Positions 36,701 to 47,100 of a DNA stretch of 64,000 nt are shown here, in pieces. The notes beneath the pieces are model-generated. The model had not been told where the DNA came from and did no database searches. It worked only from the letters and a program-made list of their open reading frames with translations. This DNA is from Bombyx mori (lineage: Eukaryota > Arthropoda > Insecta > Lepidoptera > Bombycidae), in NCBI RefSeq assembly GCF_030269925.1, contig NC_085123.1, positions 3,100,001 through 3,164,000 on the forward strand, written 5' to 3'. A program made the position numbers and the translations under genes. The first letter of the stretch is position 1. Every line of letters starts with the position of its first letter.

Positions 36701-38343
36701 TGAGGTGACATCTGCCATGAACTTTTGCCAATTTGTCAATGTTTTGTATTGATGATCACTTTGTCGGTGCAACTTATTAAATAAATAAATAAATAAATGT
36801 ACACTATTTAGGATATTGCGACTGTTCCCAGTCATGATTTTTTTCCCCCTACCAATTTGCTAATAGCCTAAGGGGCGGTTCCAGCTACCTCCAGACCCTA
36901 GCTACTAGCTCTACCACCAGATTGAAATTACAACCCACTGTGAAAATACAGCAAGAAACTCAGTGAGTTGTGTCTATGGGTCAACATGAATAAACTTAAG
37001 TCATAACATAAACAATATTGATTTAAAAAACTATTAACATTAAAAATACACAGATCCTCATAGGGACATAACCAACCAAACCAAATTACAATTTATTTTA
37101 TATGATTATTTTTTTGTTGATATTTGATATTAACATACTAATAAGTAAGGTAGGGATTTGACATAAGTATGATTTTCACTATAATTATATTAGGATTCTG
37201 ATTATCTATATATTTAATACCTTGTTCAATATTTTTGCTTCTAAACCTGTTTGGGCTTGGAATGTTCTCTGTTTTATTTCTCTCTACTTTCTCCTGTTTC
37301 TGTTGAGTGTATGAGGTAGCATATTGCTCATCTTCAGGAGTTGACTTCTCTGAAGATTTGATTCTTTGACTTCCAGCCCAATTCCTTTGCCTGCCAGAAC
37401 TCTCACCTCTTCCATTCCGAACATCTTGACTGTCCTTAGTAATGGAACTGTTGTAGAATGTACGAGCATCTGCATCTCTTGGTTTTGATTTGGGATTCGT
37501 CTTTGATATGATTTTCTTCTCATTCCTATCATAATTTCTTTGATTTTCATAGTATCTACTACTTGAATCACTATGGTTATTTATTTCATTACTGTGAGAT
37601 TTACTTTCACTTTGATTATTTTGATTGTAGTAACTACCATTAGCCTCATTGTTACGATGTCCATTTCTGTGCCTTGGTTCGTTAACTTTAACATTGGATT
37701 CACTTGAATGCGCATTATCTTGGCTATTAGGTACCCTGTTTTGAGTTTTGGAGTATTGGCTTTTGTTATTTTCAGAAACCTGATTAGTTACAATTTCACC
37801 ATTTTGTTGTAAACTCTCTCTTTCTCTCCAGTTTGCATCATTATGCTTAACGTTATTAGTTGCAGGTTCTGCTAAACTTTGGTGACCAGTGATCTGTTTA
37901 GCCATACTCTTTGGTACAAATTCTGTTGCAGTAGGTGTTAAGTTAGATTTTAGTATAATTTCATTATTATAGCTTTCAGATGGCACATATTGATTCTGCA
38001 TATTCATTTGGTACTGTTGGGGATTCCTTGGGTTCACATTTGTTGGATAATTGTAACTATCTAGTGATCTATTCTGTGAAGTAGACGGCATGTTTTGATA
38101 ATTGTATTGAGTGGTGGGATAGTTTTCATATCTTACATTATTATAATGAACCGAATTGCCCGGGACTGATGCACTGTCGCCTTGTATTTGAGTTAAGAAC
38201 TCATTGAAGCTCACATATTGATTATTTGAATCTTGCCTGTTATTATAATACTGTGAATTTGAATATTGGCCATTAACATCTCGGTTCCAGCCGTTGGCTT
38301 GGTATTGACCATTGTAGGAGTAAGAGTTGTTCCACTGCGACAT
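21779..38343 (-). CDS. stc: NF-X1-type zinc finger protein, shuttle craft orthologue, complete
   Basis: Sixteen coding exons join in phase: 38343-37221, 36598-36419, 35836-35617, 33907-33744, 33182-32990, 32143-32019, 30798-30671, 30106-29953, 29151-28955, 27793-27669, 27246-27049, 26402-26313, 25479-25281, 23960-23808, 22983-22844, 21896-21779. Total 3507 nt, 1168 aa. The Asn/Ser/Gln-rich N-terminus (1-374) contains a PAM2 motif, SNLTPTATEFVP (133-144). A RING/PHD-like Cys-rich domain starts at C397. About nine NF-X1 fingers (C-x3-C...H-x-C-x3-C...C) follow in exons 3-11, then a helical linker and an R3H domain (RQFIHELC) in exons 14-15. The C-terminus is PKIDYFDNPPEN. The family binds DNA/RNA as transcriptional or post-transcriptional regulators; fly stc functions in motor-axon development. 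The exon 5 (GTTATT) and exon 14 (GTGCCT) donors are weak but phase-consistent. Exons 5, 8, 9, 11, 13 and 15 are strikingly GC-rich. Confidence 0.95.
22504..22760 (+). mobile_element. Solo LTR with 4-bp target duplication
   Basis: It starts TGTTACGC and ends GTCACA, flanked by ATAA at 22500-22503 and 22761-22764. A TATA box (ctataaaag, 22638-22645) lies in mid-element and stop-free coding is absent, as expected of an LTR promoter region. It sits in intron 15 of the NF-X1 gene, opposite to its transcription. No internal retroelement sequence is present. Confidence 0.7.
23077..23379. repeat. Two Bm1 copies fused in opposite orientation
   Basis: Positions 23077-23294 are a reverse Bm1 (agatggacgagctcacggcc ... 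ctacccgtgcgg). From about 23305 a sense Bm1 3' end follows (tctatgggctccagcaac ... aagcaataaaaaaaaa). The two outer ends carry complementary tails, so the unit is a hairpin-forming pair inside intron 14 of NF-X1. Confidence 0.8.
24031..24289 (-). mobile_element. Helitron-like element, family 2
   Basis: Read on the minus strand it starts TCTATATATATAAAAATGAA and ends CCGGGTCAGCTAG. It is inserted between A and T with no target duplication, as Helitrons do. It has copies at 31236-31495 and 49952-50241. No Rep/helicase is encoded. Confidence 0.75.
24293..24946. mobile_element. 654-bp TIR element with TA duplication
   Basis: The left terminus ctatagtagaattattttgt, then ccgtgcagtttgggtcataa, is mirrored at the right (ttatgatccaagctgcacgg, then acaaaataattctactatag), with about two mismatches in 42 bp. 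TA flanks both ends (24291-24292, 24947-24948). Short open frames inside (24529-24775) do not resemble a transposase. Probably a mariner/Tc1-type non-autonomous element; it directly abuts the Helitron on its left. Confidence 0.8.
25079..25268 (+). repeat. Bm1 SINE, 5'-truncated
   Basis: It starts at gccgtgaagcagtaatgcg and ends aagcaataaaaaaaa, thirteen bases before the donor side of NF-X1 exon 13. The insertion therefore lies extremely close to a splice site. Confidence 0.9.
25505..25898 (+). repeat. Dispersed repeat family T
   Basis: It starts gactttttggcggaaact and ends tcataaaatccgattaaaa with an A tail. The same unit recurs at 28226-28919, 30171-30598, 45480-46225 (reverse) and 41690-41850 (reverse, 3' part). 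Typical internal words are cggtggtttattaactgttt and ggtcttagttaccagg. An A-tailed retroposed element is likely. Confidence 0.75.
26534..26562. repeat. TG-rich microsatellite
   Basis: gtatatgtgtgtgtgtgtg, then tatgtgtattt, inside intron 11 of NF-X1. The small open frames across it come from the repeat. Confidence 0.85.
26800..27017 (+). mobile_element. Helitron-like element, family 1
   Basis: It starts TCTATACTAATATATAAATC after an A and ends gcgaagcggacgggtaaagc, then TAG before T, with the usual short 3' hairpin. Copies lie at 49709-49951 (+), 59533-59784 (-) and 62378-62615 (-). Confidence 0.8.
27275..27526 (-). repeat. Bm1 SINE without tRNA head
   Basis: Reverse Bm1 from the T-rich tail (ttttttattgcttagatggg) to ggtcctaccaccagtaa, in intron 10 of NF-X1. 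Confidence 0.9.
28226..28919 (+). repeat. Family T repeat, interrupted by a MITE
   Basis: The family T unit begins at gactttttagcgaacgcg and resumes after the MITE as taaaataagacttgacctaa, ending in an A tail. The MITE occupies 28601-28861, so the T copy is older than the MITE insertion. Confidence 0.75.
28601..28861. mobile_element. 261-bp MITE with 31-bp terminal inverted repeats
   Basis: Both ends carry aattgaatatgcaatttcga, then aaagggcacat, in inverted orientation. A second copy, inverted relative to this one, is at 60344-60608. The interior is AT-rich with no coding. Confidence 0.85.
29190..29417 (+). repeat. Bm1 SINE, 5'-truncated
   Basis: Sense copy from gtccgcacgggtaggtacca to aagcaataagaaaaaaaa in intron 8 of NF-X1. 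Confidence 0.9.
29648..29885 (+). repeat. Dispersed repeat family B copy
   Basis: agccttgagaggctatttca, ggtgagctcacggggctca, cgcagaatctaccaccgta and gtgtctatgggttaacttcg match the other family B copies. The open frame here is repeat-derived. Confidence 0.7.
30171..30598 (+). repeat. Family T repeat copy
   Basis: gactttttggcgggaagtcg to ataatcccttaaaaaaaa, collinear with the copies at 25505 and 28226. It lies in intron 7 of NF-X1. Confidence 0.75.
30838..30942 (-). repeat. Short retroposon 3' end ('gcagacgagcatacggcc' family)
   Basis: aggcagacgagcatacggcc, cacctgatggt and ccatggacttcagcaatgcc recur at 50594-50703, 59326-59445 and 60091-60215 (all reverse) and 44513-44652 (forward, ending in ggcaataaaa). 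A LINE 3' tail or a SINE is likely. Confidence 0.7.
31236..31495 (-). mobile_element. Helitron-like element, family 2, cut by Bm1
   Basis: The CTAG end (ctagctgacccggcgtactt) is intact after an A. The other end stops at atttttataggt, where a Bm1 has inserted. Confidence 0.7.
31496..31938 (-). repeat. Bm1 SINE, full length
   Basis: A reverse Bm1 including the tRNA-like head (cttatcctttaggccacgac). ATAGGT occurs on both sides (just before the T-rich tail and just after cgacg), a probable short target duplication. Inserted into the end of a Helitron in intron 6 of NF-X1. Confidence 0.9.
32661..32941. mobile_element. hAT-type MITE with 8-bp target duplication
   Basis: Ends CAGAGGCGGATTA and TAATCCGCCACTG; exact 8-bp direct repeats AAGTCAAT at 32653-32660 and 32942-32949. 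The 281-bp interior has no coding. It lies in intron 5 of NF-X1, 48 bp from exon 5. Confidence 0.9.
33970..34256 (+). repeat. Bm1 SINE with triplicated 5' edge
   Basis: A sense Bm1 ending aagcaataaa. At its left edge the word tggtaggacct occurs three times in 50 bp (about 33978, 34001, 34020), suggesting slippage or repeated priming at the 5' end. Confidence 0.85.
34258..34440 (+). repeat. Dispersed repeat family B copy
   Basis: gatccggtgagaaactcag, ggctgtgtctatgggtta, ctaaaagcaccgttagtgg and gatcgggaggatccgtaatg. It abuts the Bm1 tail on its left. Confidence 0.7.
34995..35280 (-). mobile_element. LINE fragment, RT C-terminal region
   Basis: Reverse counterpart of the LINE protein end at 45540-45930 (gggtcggcgcaacatgtg, cttaggtctacctcttcctc, tccataccatcccaaccgcg). 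It is frame-broken and lies in intron 3 of NF-X1. Confidence 0.7.
35310..35552 (-). repeat. Bm1 SINE without head
   Basis: Reverse Bm1 from ttttttattgcttagatgtg to ggtcctaccacca, immediately upstream (in + coordinates) of NF-X1 exon 3. Confidence 0.9.
35917..36159 (-). repeat. Bm1 SINE without head
   Basis: Reverse Bm1 from ttttttatgcttagatggtt to ggtcctaccaccagtaa in intron 2 of NF-X1. Confidence 0.9.
36775..36985 (+). repeat. AATA microsatellite and family B fragment
   Basis: aaataaataaataaataaa at about 36780-36798. A family B fragment follows (gctaatagcctaaggggcgg ... actcagtgagttgtgtctat) in intron 1 of NF-X1. Confidence 0.55.
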
Positions 38344-39032
38344 GGTTTGAGAGTTGCCTGAGTAATGTTGTGAAATCGTTGTGCGAAAGTGATGATGAAT
38401 AATTGAGTTCTTAGAATAAAATAAAATATATTTTAGGTTTGAGGAGGGTTGGAGCCCGCAGGCCGAAGCCCAAGGCCGAAAACTAGCGGATTTTAGATCT
38501 GAAAATGATTAAAGCAGTAGTTTTATTAACACACTAGTGCTCACGCTATTTTTTTCTGTACTTAATTTTATAACGATGTTCACTTACCCTTAGTTGTTTT
38601 ATGCGACTTTTACTTTCCAAAAATAATTTAAAATACAAAAATAAAAGATTATAACAATTTGCACTAATTTCGCGTAATGACAAATGATAGGAAGAATAGA
38701 AGTGAAAAAATCAAAAATCAAATAGTCAACGTTGACAAGAACAGATGGAAATGGACCATTTATTTTTTGTTTAATTCGTTTATTGTATAGGCAAAAGAGA
38801 CGTATTCCATACAGACAGACTTTTGTAACTAAAGGTCGGAATGATGTCTGTTGCACTAAAAATTAAATGAAACGGAATTAATGAAATAGAACTAAATGAG
38901 ACGAGATTAAACAAACCCGTGCAGGTGTTCATTGTAATGAAATAACTAATTAGTAAAATGGTGCGAATTTACTGACAATTCAATTGCACGTTTTGAAAGA
39001 GCTCGAGAAGCCATGTCTGACTATTTAAAAAA

Positions 39033-39383
39033 ATCTTGAACGGTGGATGAGCTCACTGCCCACCTGGTGTTCAGAGGTTACTTGAGCCAACAGACGTCAA
39101 TAACGTAAATGCCATATACACTTTGAGACACTGGGGTGGCTTATAATACGTTCTCCCACCATTGATACTGTAATGTTTTTGTAAATTTCACTTTAATCAC
39201 TTGATATTATTTCTTGAATATGTGCTAAGTCCACATTTCAAAAGAATTTCATAAGTACGTATTTCGAGAGAAAAATTGGTACCTACCGGCAGGATTTAAG
39301 GAACAGCATTCAGCATAGTCGCATTGCTGCCTACGTTTTACGTTATCTTATACTCTTCAAGTTATATCACGACGACTTCGCAC
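39033..39383 (-). repeat. Decayed Bm1 SINE
   Basis: gatgagctcactgcccacct and ggtgttcagaggttacttga at one end, then gtacgtatttcgagagaaaa, a poorly preserved head and cacgacgacttc at the other. Many substitutions; an old copy. Confidence 0.6.
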
Positions 39384-40041
39384 GACGAAGACTATTTTTA
39401 TTTAAGTGTAGGCTTCAGAATTCACGTTTCGAATTCTATAGGCTTTCAGAACCCCTAGATGTTACATTCTACTAGTGTAAATGCTTGGAGAATATAAACA
39501 ATTGCATTTGCATTGATTGACATGAGCTAAGGTAAAGTCATCTGGTCTAGTCTATGTAAACCATAAAAATTGTGTATTTTCAACAAGCGTAAATCCTAGT
39601 AGAACCATGTTGTAAACCCCATACTATTACATCCAGAGTTTATCATGTTGAACAATCTTTAAAAAAATCTAGCATGACAAAGGGTTTCATGACTACCCTT
39701 GGTATGAAACTCAACTATGAAATTGGTTCAAGGATGAGTTCAATTGGTTGTCTGATGCGTTATATTACGTTTTTGTATTCACATGTACTTTTAAATGGCA
39801 AATTGTACCTATGATTGTACACACGAAACGAAGTACGTTGGAGGCTTTATTAACGATATTTCGTGATCAAGAGCAATTTATGAGTATTCATTTTACTTGA
39901 AAGATGAAATATTGGATGTGGCATTTTCTTAGCTATTAAAATTTTGTTCCGGTGTTTATTTAATTTAAGTAAGCTTAAAGTTTACTTTGTTTCATGTAAT
40001 TGTTTTTTATTTAAGGACGCACGTGTGGGTATCGGCATCAT

Positions 40042-40097
40042 ATGAGCTAACTTTTACGCTATCGAGAACGTTAAAAAACTCGCACTAAGCACACTGT
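40042..40097. mobile_element. Foldback MITE 'P', right half
   Basis: tgagctaacttttacgctat, then cgagaacgttaaaaaactcg and cactaagcacactgt, match the right arm of the complete copy at 11689-11864. The left arm is absent. Confidence 0.65.
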
Positions 40098-40598
40098 TTT
40101 CGAGACATTATAAACTTTAATGGTCATATGTTTGGATAATGCTGTAATATTTATTATGTTCTCATCTCGGGCCTGCACTTTCTAAGGAATGTTTTTTTTA
40201 AACATTTTAAACGGTGGAAGGATCCTACCATAGGTAGGTAAATTTCAAGCGTAGCTTGTATCTTTATTCTCGATAGACCGCGATGCGTTTGTTTTCTTTA
40301 CATGGATCACGATACAAAAATTACTGCTTATTTTAAATTAAATAGAAAAAAATCGGGCATGTCATAATATAATAGTATTAGTATGATATTTTATTTGGTT
40401 TTCGCGAGCCCTAGTATAAAGCCATAATTAAAACTACTTTACGGTTAATTTCACGTTTTTAGTAGTCATTATATTATTTCCGAAGTTTCAAATAGTTTTC
40501 GTGATCGCCGACGAGTTTAATATTGTGGGAAAAATAATAAACACTTATATTTAAACGACACAAATCTACAATGTGGGCTAAGTTTGAAATGCATTTTT

Positions 40599-40845
40599 AC
40601 TGGTGGCAGGACCTCTTGTGAATCCGCTCGGGTAGGTACCACCACCCCGCCTATTTCTGCCGTAAAGCAGTAGGTATTGCGTTTCGGTTTGAAAGGTGGG
40701 GCAGCCGTTGTAACTATACTGAGACCTTAGAACTGATATCTCAAGGTGGGTGGCGCATTTACGTTGTAGATGTGTCTGGGCTCCAGTAACCAGTTAACAC
40801 CAGGTGGGCTGTGAGCTCGTCCACCCATCTAAGCAATAAAAAAAA
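40599..40845 (+). repeat. Bm1 SINE, 5'-truncated
   Basis: Sense copy from actggtggcaggacctctt to aagcaataaaaaaaat. Confidence 0.9.
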
Positions 40846-41134
40846 TGCTCCAATTAAGCTAAAAATAAATTTGACATTAATTTGTTTTCTACATTTGAAA
40901 GATTCATATTAGACTGTTCGTGAGTTCATGTTATCACTAGTCATACATTGTTGATCTATGCACAAGAAGGAATCGGTGCCGTTTGGCGCCCGTTCGTATT
41001 GTCTACCCCAAACGTTCCCTTGAATCAATCGTTAACTAAACACTGTAGTAGCCTTGGCATATTTACTGCTATTATCTGTAGTGGTATTTAGACGATGACT
41101 TCTAGCGTGGAATATTTGTTGAGTCAGTAGTGGT

Positions 41135-44100
41135 ATGGGCTGCATGGCTAGCGCACAGAGAATCGGTGTTAGCACTGGGTCAAGCGTAAGTGATTGCCGA
41201 TTACAAGTTTTCTAAAATAAACTTTCTTTAAGCGATTTTAAAATTTTTGTTTTTCGTCTATGTTGTTGTGCTATTTTAGCTCACTGCTACCCAAAGGACA
41301 AACCCGAAATCCATACAAACTTGGGCCTGGCGTTACAGTGCTAGAATTTGGTCATAAGTTACAATACCTAAGAAGGTTTCTTGAGCCCAATTTTCAGGTC
41401 TCCCAGCAATGGCCAAATTGGTAAAATCAGACAATGTTTACATTTTAGGTTATGTTTATTGTTCGAGATATTTTAATAAAAACGATATTTTTGAGGCTGT
41501 TTCCTACTAAAGATGAGTAATTTTTTACGAAACTTGTTGCAGCAACAGTTTGCTTTAAAATAAAAATGGAACCTGTTACGAGAAATCGCGTGTTAGGTTG
41601 TTTACGAAAACGAACGAAAGCCAAAAATTAAAAACAACGTAATGCGAAACGCGCTGCGCACGAAATGATTTTTTAAGCGATTTTATGACCTGGTAACTAA
41701 GACCTTTAGGTCAGTCTTATTTTAATTTTAATGAACACTTTTTTATATGAAAAACTATATTTATATGATAACTTTTTTATATAAAATATAAATCATTACG
41801 TGCTCCCTTAATATCTCATCACATTTCATTTCATTTTATTTCATGCCTTTTTTATTATTATTTTTTATTGCTTAGATACCCATCGACGAGCTCACAGCCC
41901 ACCTGATGTTAAGTGGTTACTGGAGCCCATAGTCATCTACGACGTAAATGCGCCACCCACCTTGAGATATAAGTTCTAAGGTCTCAGTATAGTTACAACG
42001 GCTGCCCCGCCCTTCAAACCGAAACGCATTACTGCTTTACGGCAAAAATAGGCGGGTGGGAGGCGCGGACTCACAAGAGATCCTACCACCAGTAAAATTA
42101 TTAATGTAACTACACCATAGAAAAACTCAAAGTACCAAATCGACTTTTTCGTGTTATATTTAAGATTGCCAGTTGAAAATATTTTGAATTGCTGCAGTTG
42201 CCGACATGATTTCGTGTCATAACTAAATGGCACAGTTATTTATTTCTTTTAATGATTTTTGTTAGTAGATTTTGGTGCTTTACGTTACGTTATTCAATGA
42301 GATTAAGTTTATAGTCTGGCCGGCCAAACATGGCACAACTAAATAGCGGCAATCCAGAATATCTTCAGTTGGCAACATTAAAGATAACATAACACGATTT
42401 GATACATTTGTATTTTTCTAGGGCATAGTCACATTAATATAAAAATGCAAAACTATCCTTTAATGCTATATTTAATGTTGTCAGTTGTAGATATTTTGAA
42501 TTGCCGCCATTGTAAGTAGTTGTGTCACGATTCGATGGCCATACTCTATTTACATTGATTAAAATACCTATAAAAACAGTCATTTATCCTAAAGCAAAAG
42601 AGTATTAATTATTTTTTACACTCGATTTCCACTAAATCGATCCTATTTTATGCATGCTCTAATTCTAATCCGCACGTTTGTGGAGCTAGTTACGTATGTA
42701 TATTGAAATAAGTGTTGCAGATGTTTACAAAGATTGTTTAAAACAAAAAATAGAATTCAACTTATTTTCTACACTTGGCCATTGTCAATGAAGCTAAGAT
42801 TTCAATAGGTTAATCAAGCAAAATAGACGAATTTTTTGGTACATATCCCATTCGTGTAACGCTTAGGCCCAAAATGGGGTTTCTCCTTTAAGGCCGGAAC
42901 TATATCTACTATTAAATAATTTATTTATGTAGTTACCTTAGCAAACTTAATTTTGTTTTGCGGATTTTGAGAATTTTGTGATTTTTTTTCTGTAATAGAT
43001 TTATTTGAGCATATATTATTATTTAAAAAATAGCTTAAATACGATACGAGGTCTTCGTTACCCGCTTTCAGGTCGATTTCTAGGTACCTCGCGCACTGCA
43101 TAAAAGGAATGACGGAACACTGTCGTGTCTGAAATCTCCAATGCTATAATGTCTATCACAATAAAAGTTTATGCAGCAAACGCTAATTAAAACCGCTATA
43201 TTTCGCCTTGTTCACGCGTTAATATATAAAATAATGCCCTCAGGATAGCGAGTAAATCTTCACACATAGGTATTAAGTTTTGTCTAACCTATTCTTGTTC
43301 TCGGGCAAACATGTAGTATTACTTAAGCTAGAATTTAACGTTATCAACAAATTTGATAGGTCCGGAGCAAGGAATGTGTCCGCGGAGTCTTTTTAACGTG
43401 ATAACGTCTTACAAATCGATGAACACCAGCTGCACGCACGAAAAAGTGTCACGTTCCGCCTGAGTCTGTGCGTGCAAGCGAGAGCGCGAAACAAGATAGA
43501 AAGGCACGATCGGCCCAAGCGTTGGCTTGTGATACATTTATCTCTCTTCTCGCGTCACGTCAGAAATAGCAGTTCGATTAGTTATGCCACTAATGTTATC
43601 ACGTAAAACTATTGTCCATAAACCGAATTTACAGACAACCAATTATTTTTTCACGTGAGGTAGTGTCTCGAGATATTTATCTACGTTTCTGGCAATGTGT
43701 TACTGGTGGTAGGACCTCTCGTGAGTCCGCGCGGGTAGGTACCACCACCCCGCCTATTTCTGCCGTAAAGCAGTAATGCATTTCGGCTTGAAGGGTGTGG
43801 CAGCCGTTGTAACTATGTTGAAACCTTAGAACTTATATCTAAAGGTGGGTGGCGCATTTACGTTGTAGATTCTATGGGCTCCAGTAACCATTTAACACCA
43901 GGTGGGCTGTCAGTTCGTCCACCTATCTAAGTAATAAAAAAAAAGTGTCCAATGTATTCTAAAGCTTACTCAGAAGGTTAATCATCTCAGATGCGTTTAT
44001 TAAATGTTTCTTGTCACGATATTGTTTTAGATTCGTTTATTTACCTAATTGATTTCAGGTGTCGTGGCCCGACACAGCCGGTAGTAAAGGCGAGACGGTG

Positions 44101-47100
44101 GTGGCCGCTTTGGCAAGATTGAACAAGGAGATCTCAGAAAGCGAGCGTACTTATCCAGCAGCTAGACTGGCTGTAGTCACCGCCGAACTAGAGAGTATGC
44201 AGCAGGTCTCGTTTCTTACTTCTTTTTTAATAATTAGTTTTTTTTTCCTACCTAAGCTGAGAGCCTTGAGAGGTTATTTCAGCGTAACATTAACTACTAG
44301 GTGAGCTCACGGGGCTCACGACGCCCCTGACGGGCCTGACGACGTTGCTAACATGAATCCTAGCAAGAGCCGTGCTTCGCAGAATCTACCACCGGATCGG
44401 AAACGCGACCCACTGAGAATATCCGGCAAGAAACTCAGTGGGCTTAATAATTAGATATCTAAAGTGCCCATTTATTGGGAAGGCTTTAAGCCTCTCATTC
44501 GAGAGCCATACATACGGGCGTAGATGCGCAGAATAGTTTAACGGTAGGCAGCGGTATGGTTATGCCCCTATCATCGCTGACGTCCATGGGCGACGGTAAC
44601 CATTCACCATCAGTTGGGCCGCTAGCTCGTCGGCCTACAAAGGCAATAAAAATATAGTTTGTGGCCTATTCAATGTCAAATATTGTTCTGATTTGTAGGA
44701 AAATTCACTTGGCATGTTCAGGCTTGCTCTCGGGGCCATGAAAGAAACATGTTGATACCGTAGAGTCGGTATGGTGGAGTTGAACTAAGCGATGCAGTCG
44801 CAGCAGGGGAATATGTCTCTACCGCTCTAATTGCAGAATCAATTAGTATGGCCAGAGGCTACAGACATTTTAACATGAGAGTCATGAAGTCGAAGTTTAT
44901 TGCATTGGAATTTGCCATCACACGATTGAAACTTGACGTACACTATGGTGATTTATAATTCAGTTACATTATCAATATTAATAAAAATACATATGTTTAT
45001 TAGGAAATGAATACATTCGAAGAACTTACAGCGGATTTGACGAAAGAAAGTTACGCTAAAACGCTACACCAGGTAAAATTACTTATTATTTTTCGTATTG
45101 TTAGTATTAGCCAAGAAATACTACCTGTCTGGGAATTCTTAATTAAGTTCATCATCCTTTAGAAGACATCACGCAAAAAGGAATGCATCTATCACAGGAC
45201 TCTCTACACCATCCTTGGTTGACTGGTAGAGAATGCCTCAGCCATTAAGTCCGCTATTGTATCTTTGTGCGTAAAGTTGAATAAATAAATGCCCATCTGC
45301 CTAGTGACATGATATTCCTCTTTTCTTTTTGTCCTTATCCCACTATGTGGAGTCGGTGCTGATTGTCCTATTATTCCATTGAGGCCTGTCATACGTCATC
45401 TCTGCAGTCCACCCAAGTCCTTTTACGATGCCTCCTCCTCACATTACCAACATGAAGGTTTTACTTTTTAATTTTTAACGGCTGCCAAACCCTTAAAAAT
45501 ATGATTAATTTGAGACATTAATTAACGAGGTGAAATAAAAATGAAACGAGATGAAATGGGATGAAAGGCGATTACATGCAGCAGAGATGCGAACGTTGCG
45601 ATGGATGTGTGGAGTAACGAGAATGGATAGAATACGGAATGAATATGTTAGAGGAAGTCTGAAAGTGGCACCTGTGACAGAGAAGCTGAGGAGTGCGCGT
45701 TTGGGATGGTATGGACATGTGATGAGACGAAATGAAAATGAGGTTGGTAAGAGAGTGTTAACTATGAATTTGGAAGGATATAGAGGAAGAGGTAGACCTA
45801 AGAAGAAATGGATAGATTGTGTGAAAGACGATATGGGTAAGAGGGGAGTGAGCGAAGAAATGGTATATGATAGAAGAGTATGGAAGGAGAAAACATGTTG
45901 CGCCGACCCCAGGTGACTGGGAGAAGGGCAGGATAATGAATGATGAATGAGATGATATGGGATGAAATATAATCTTAGTAAAATGGTGGTCATTTACTGA
46001 GATTTTTTCAGTGGATCTTTTTGGAGTATCCCGAGAAGTTACGGCCAGCGGCTTTGTTTTATTTTCCCACATTTGTGCACTTTCACAGATATTAAAAAGT
46101 TAATAAACCACCGTTAAAAATTAAATCAAAAATTAAACTGAAAATTAAATCTGAAGAAACACTAAATAGACAAAATAAAACAAATCACACAACTTCACTC
46201 CTCGCGTTTCTGCCAAAAAGTAATAGGGATGAATGATTAGATTACTCATCACCACATTATATACTATGATTCTGACATCAGAATAAATTTATAGATGTTC
46301 GTGAGTCTGGATTTATATCGGCGGCCATTGCTAGCATCCGAGAATGAAGATTTTGTTGCGAATGTAAATCGTAAGGTAAGCGTGTGACAGTCGTAGTGGC
46401 CTAAGGGATAAGCCCGCTGGACTCGTATCAAGCGACGCGACCCTGCCAGTGTTCGAATCCGGCAGGTAGGTACCAATTTTTCTAATGAAATACCTAGTTA
46501 TTGCACGAATCATTTTCAATATGTAGGATTCTTGTAATAATAATCAAACTTATGTAATTTGCATAAAATTAAAATTATATTTTTGTATTTCTTGGGAAAT
46601 TGTAAAATACTTGAAATATTGGATTTGTTTAGTTGAATCGATTTTAATTTGATATTGTTGTGTTAGTGCGTAAGGGGACAAGTGATACTCAAGACGGCCA
46701 ATGACACACATTTATTTCAAACATAACATTTCCTCCCTTAACAATTCAAGACGTATAGGTACTTGTAACAATTCTATATAACTAAACCATTACATTCTAT
46801 AACAAATTTAGTAAGACCGTCTATAATGAACCTTTGGACGGTTACGTTTAGGAACCCAGGGCTCCCTAATATTTTGAGGCTCCAAACTCGCCTCCTCTGC
46901 CTCGAAGAACAGAACCCCCTCTTCAGACTCTTCAGACTGTGCGGGTCGACGCACTCCTCGCGTGACAGTTATGTGAATCGGTTCCGGCGACACCCGATTC
47001 GGCTGATTGTCACATGCACTAGAGAGCGCTGGACGGCGGTTCTCCACATCCCCTCTTACTCGCACTCTCTTCCACCTCTTCCCACTCATCCCATCCTCGT

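Larger units (their letters stand above)
38344..41134. other. Region between divergently transcribed NF-X1 and MGCMAS genes
   Basis: It holds the presumed NF-X1 5' UTR/promoter (left end, transcribed leftwards) and the upstream region of the + gene (right end). Contents recognised: a decayed reverse Bm1 including its head at about 39033-39383, the right half of a MITE 'P' at 40042-40097, and a sense Bm1 at 40599-40845. No additional exon was identified. Confidence 0.5.

Noticed and set aside
37138..37220. Continuation of the NF-X1 exon 1 frame to its own stop codon
   Set aside because: A GTATTA donor at 37220 joins in phase to the RING-like exon, as the family requires; the extension is intron.
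45505..45993. 162-codon minus-strand frame
   Set aside because: It is the antisense of a LINE protein C-terminus on the plus strand.
46395..46495. Possible tRNA gene (box A and box B-like words)
   Set aside because: The sequence matches the Bm1 SINE head seen in full-length copies and does not fold as a complete tRNA by eye.
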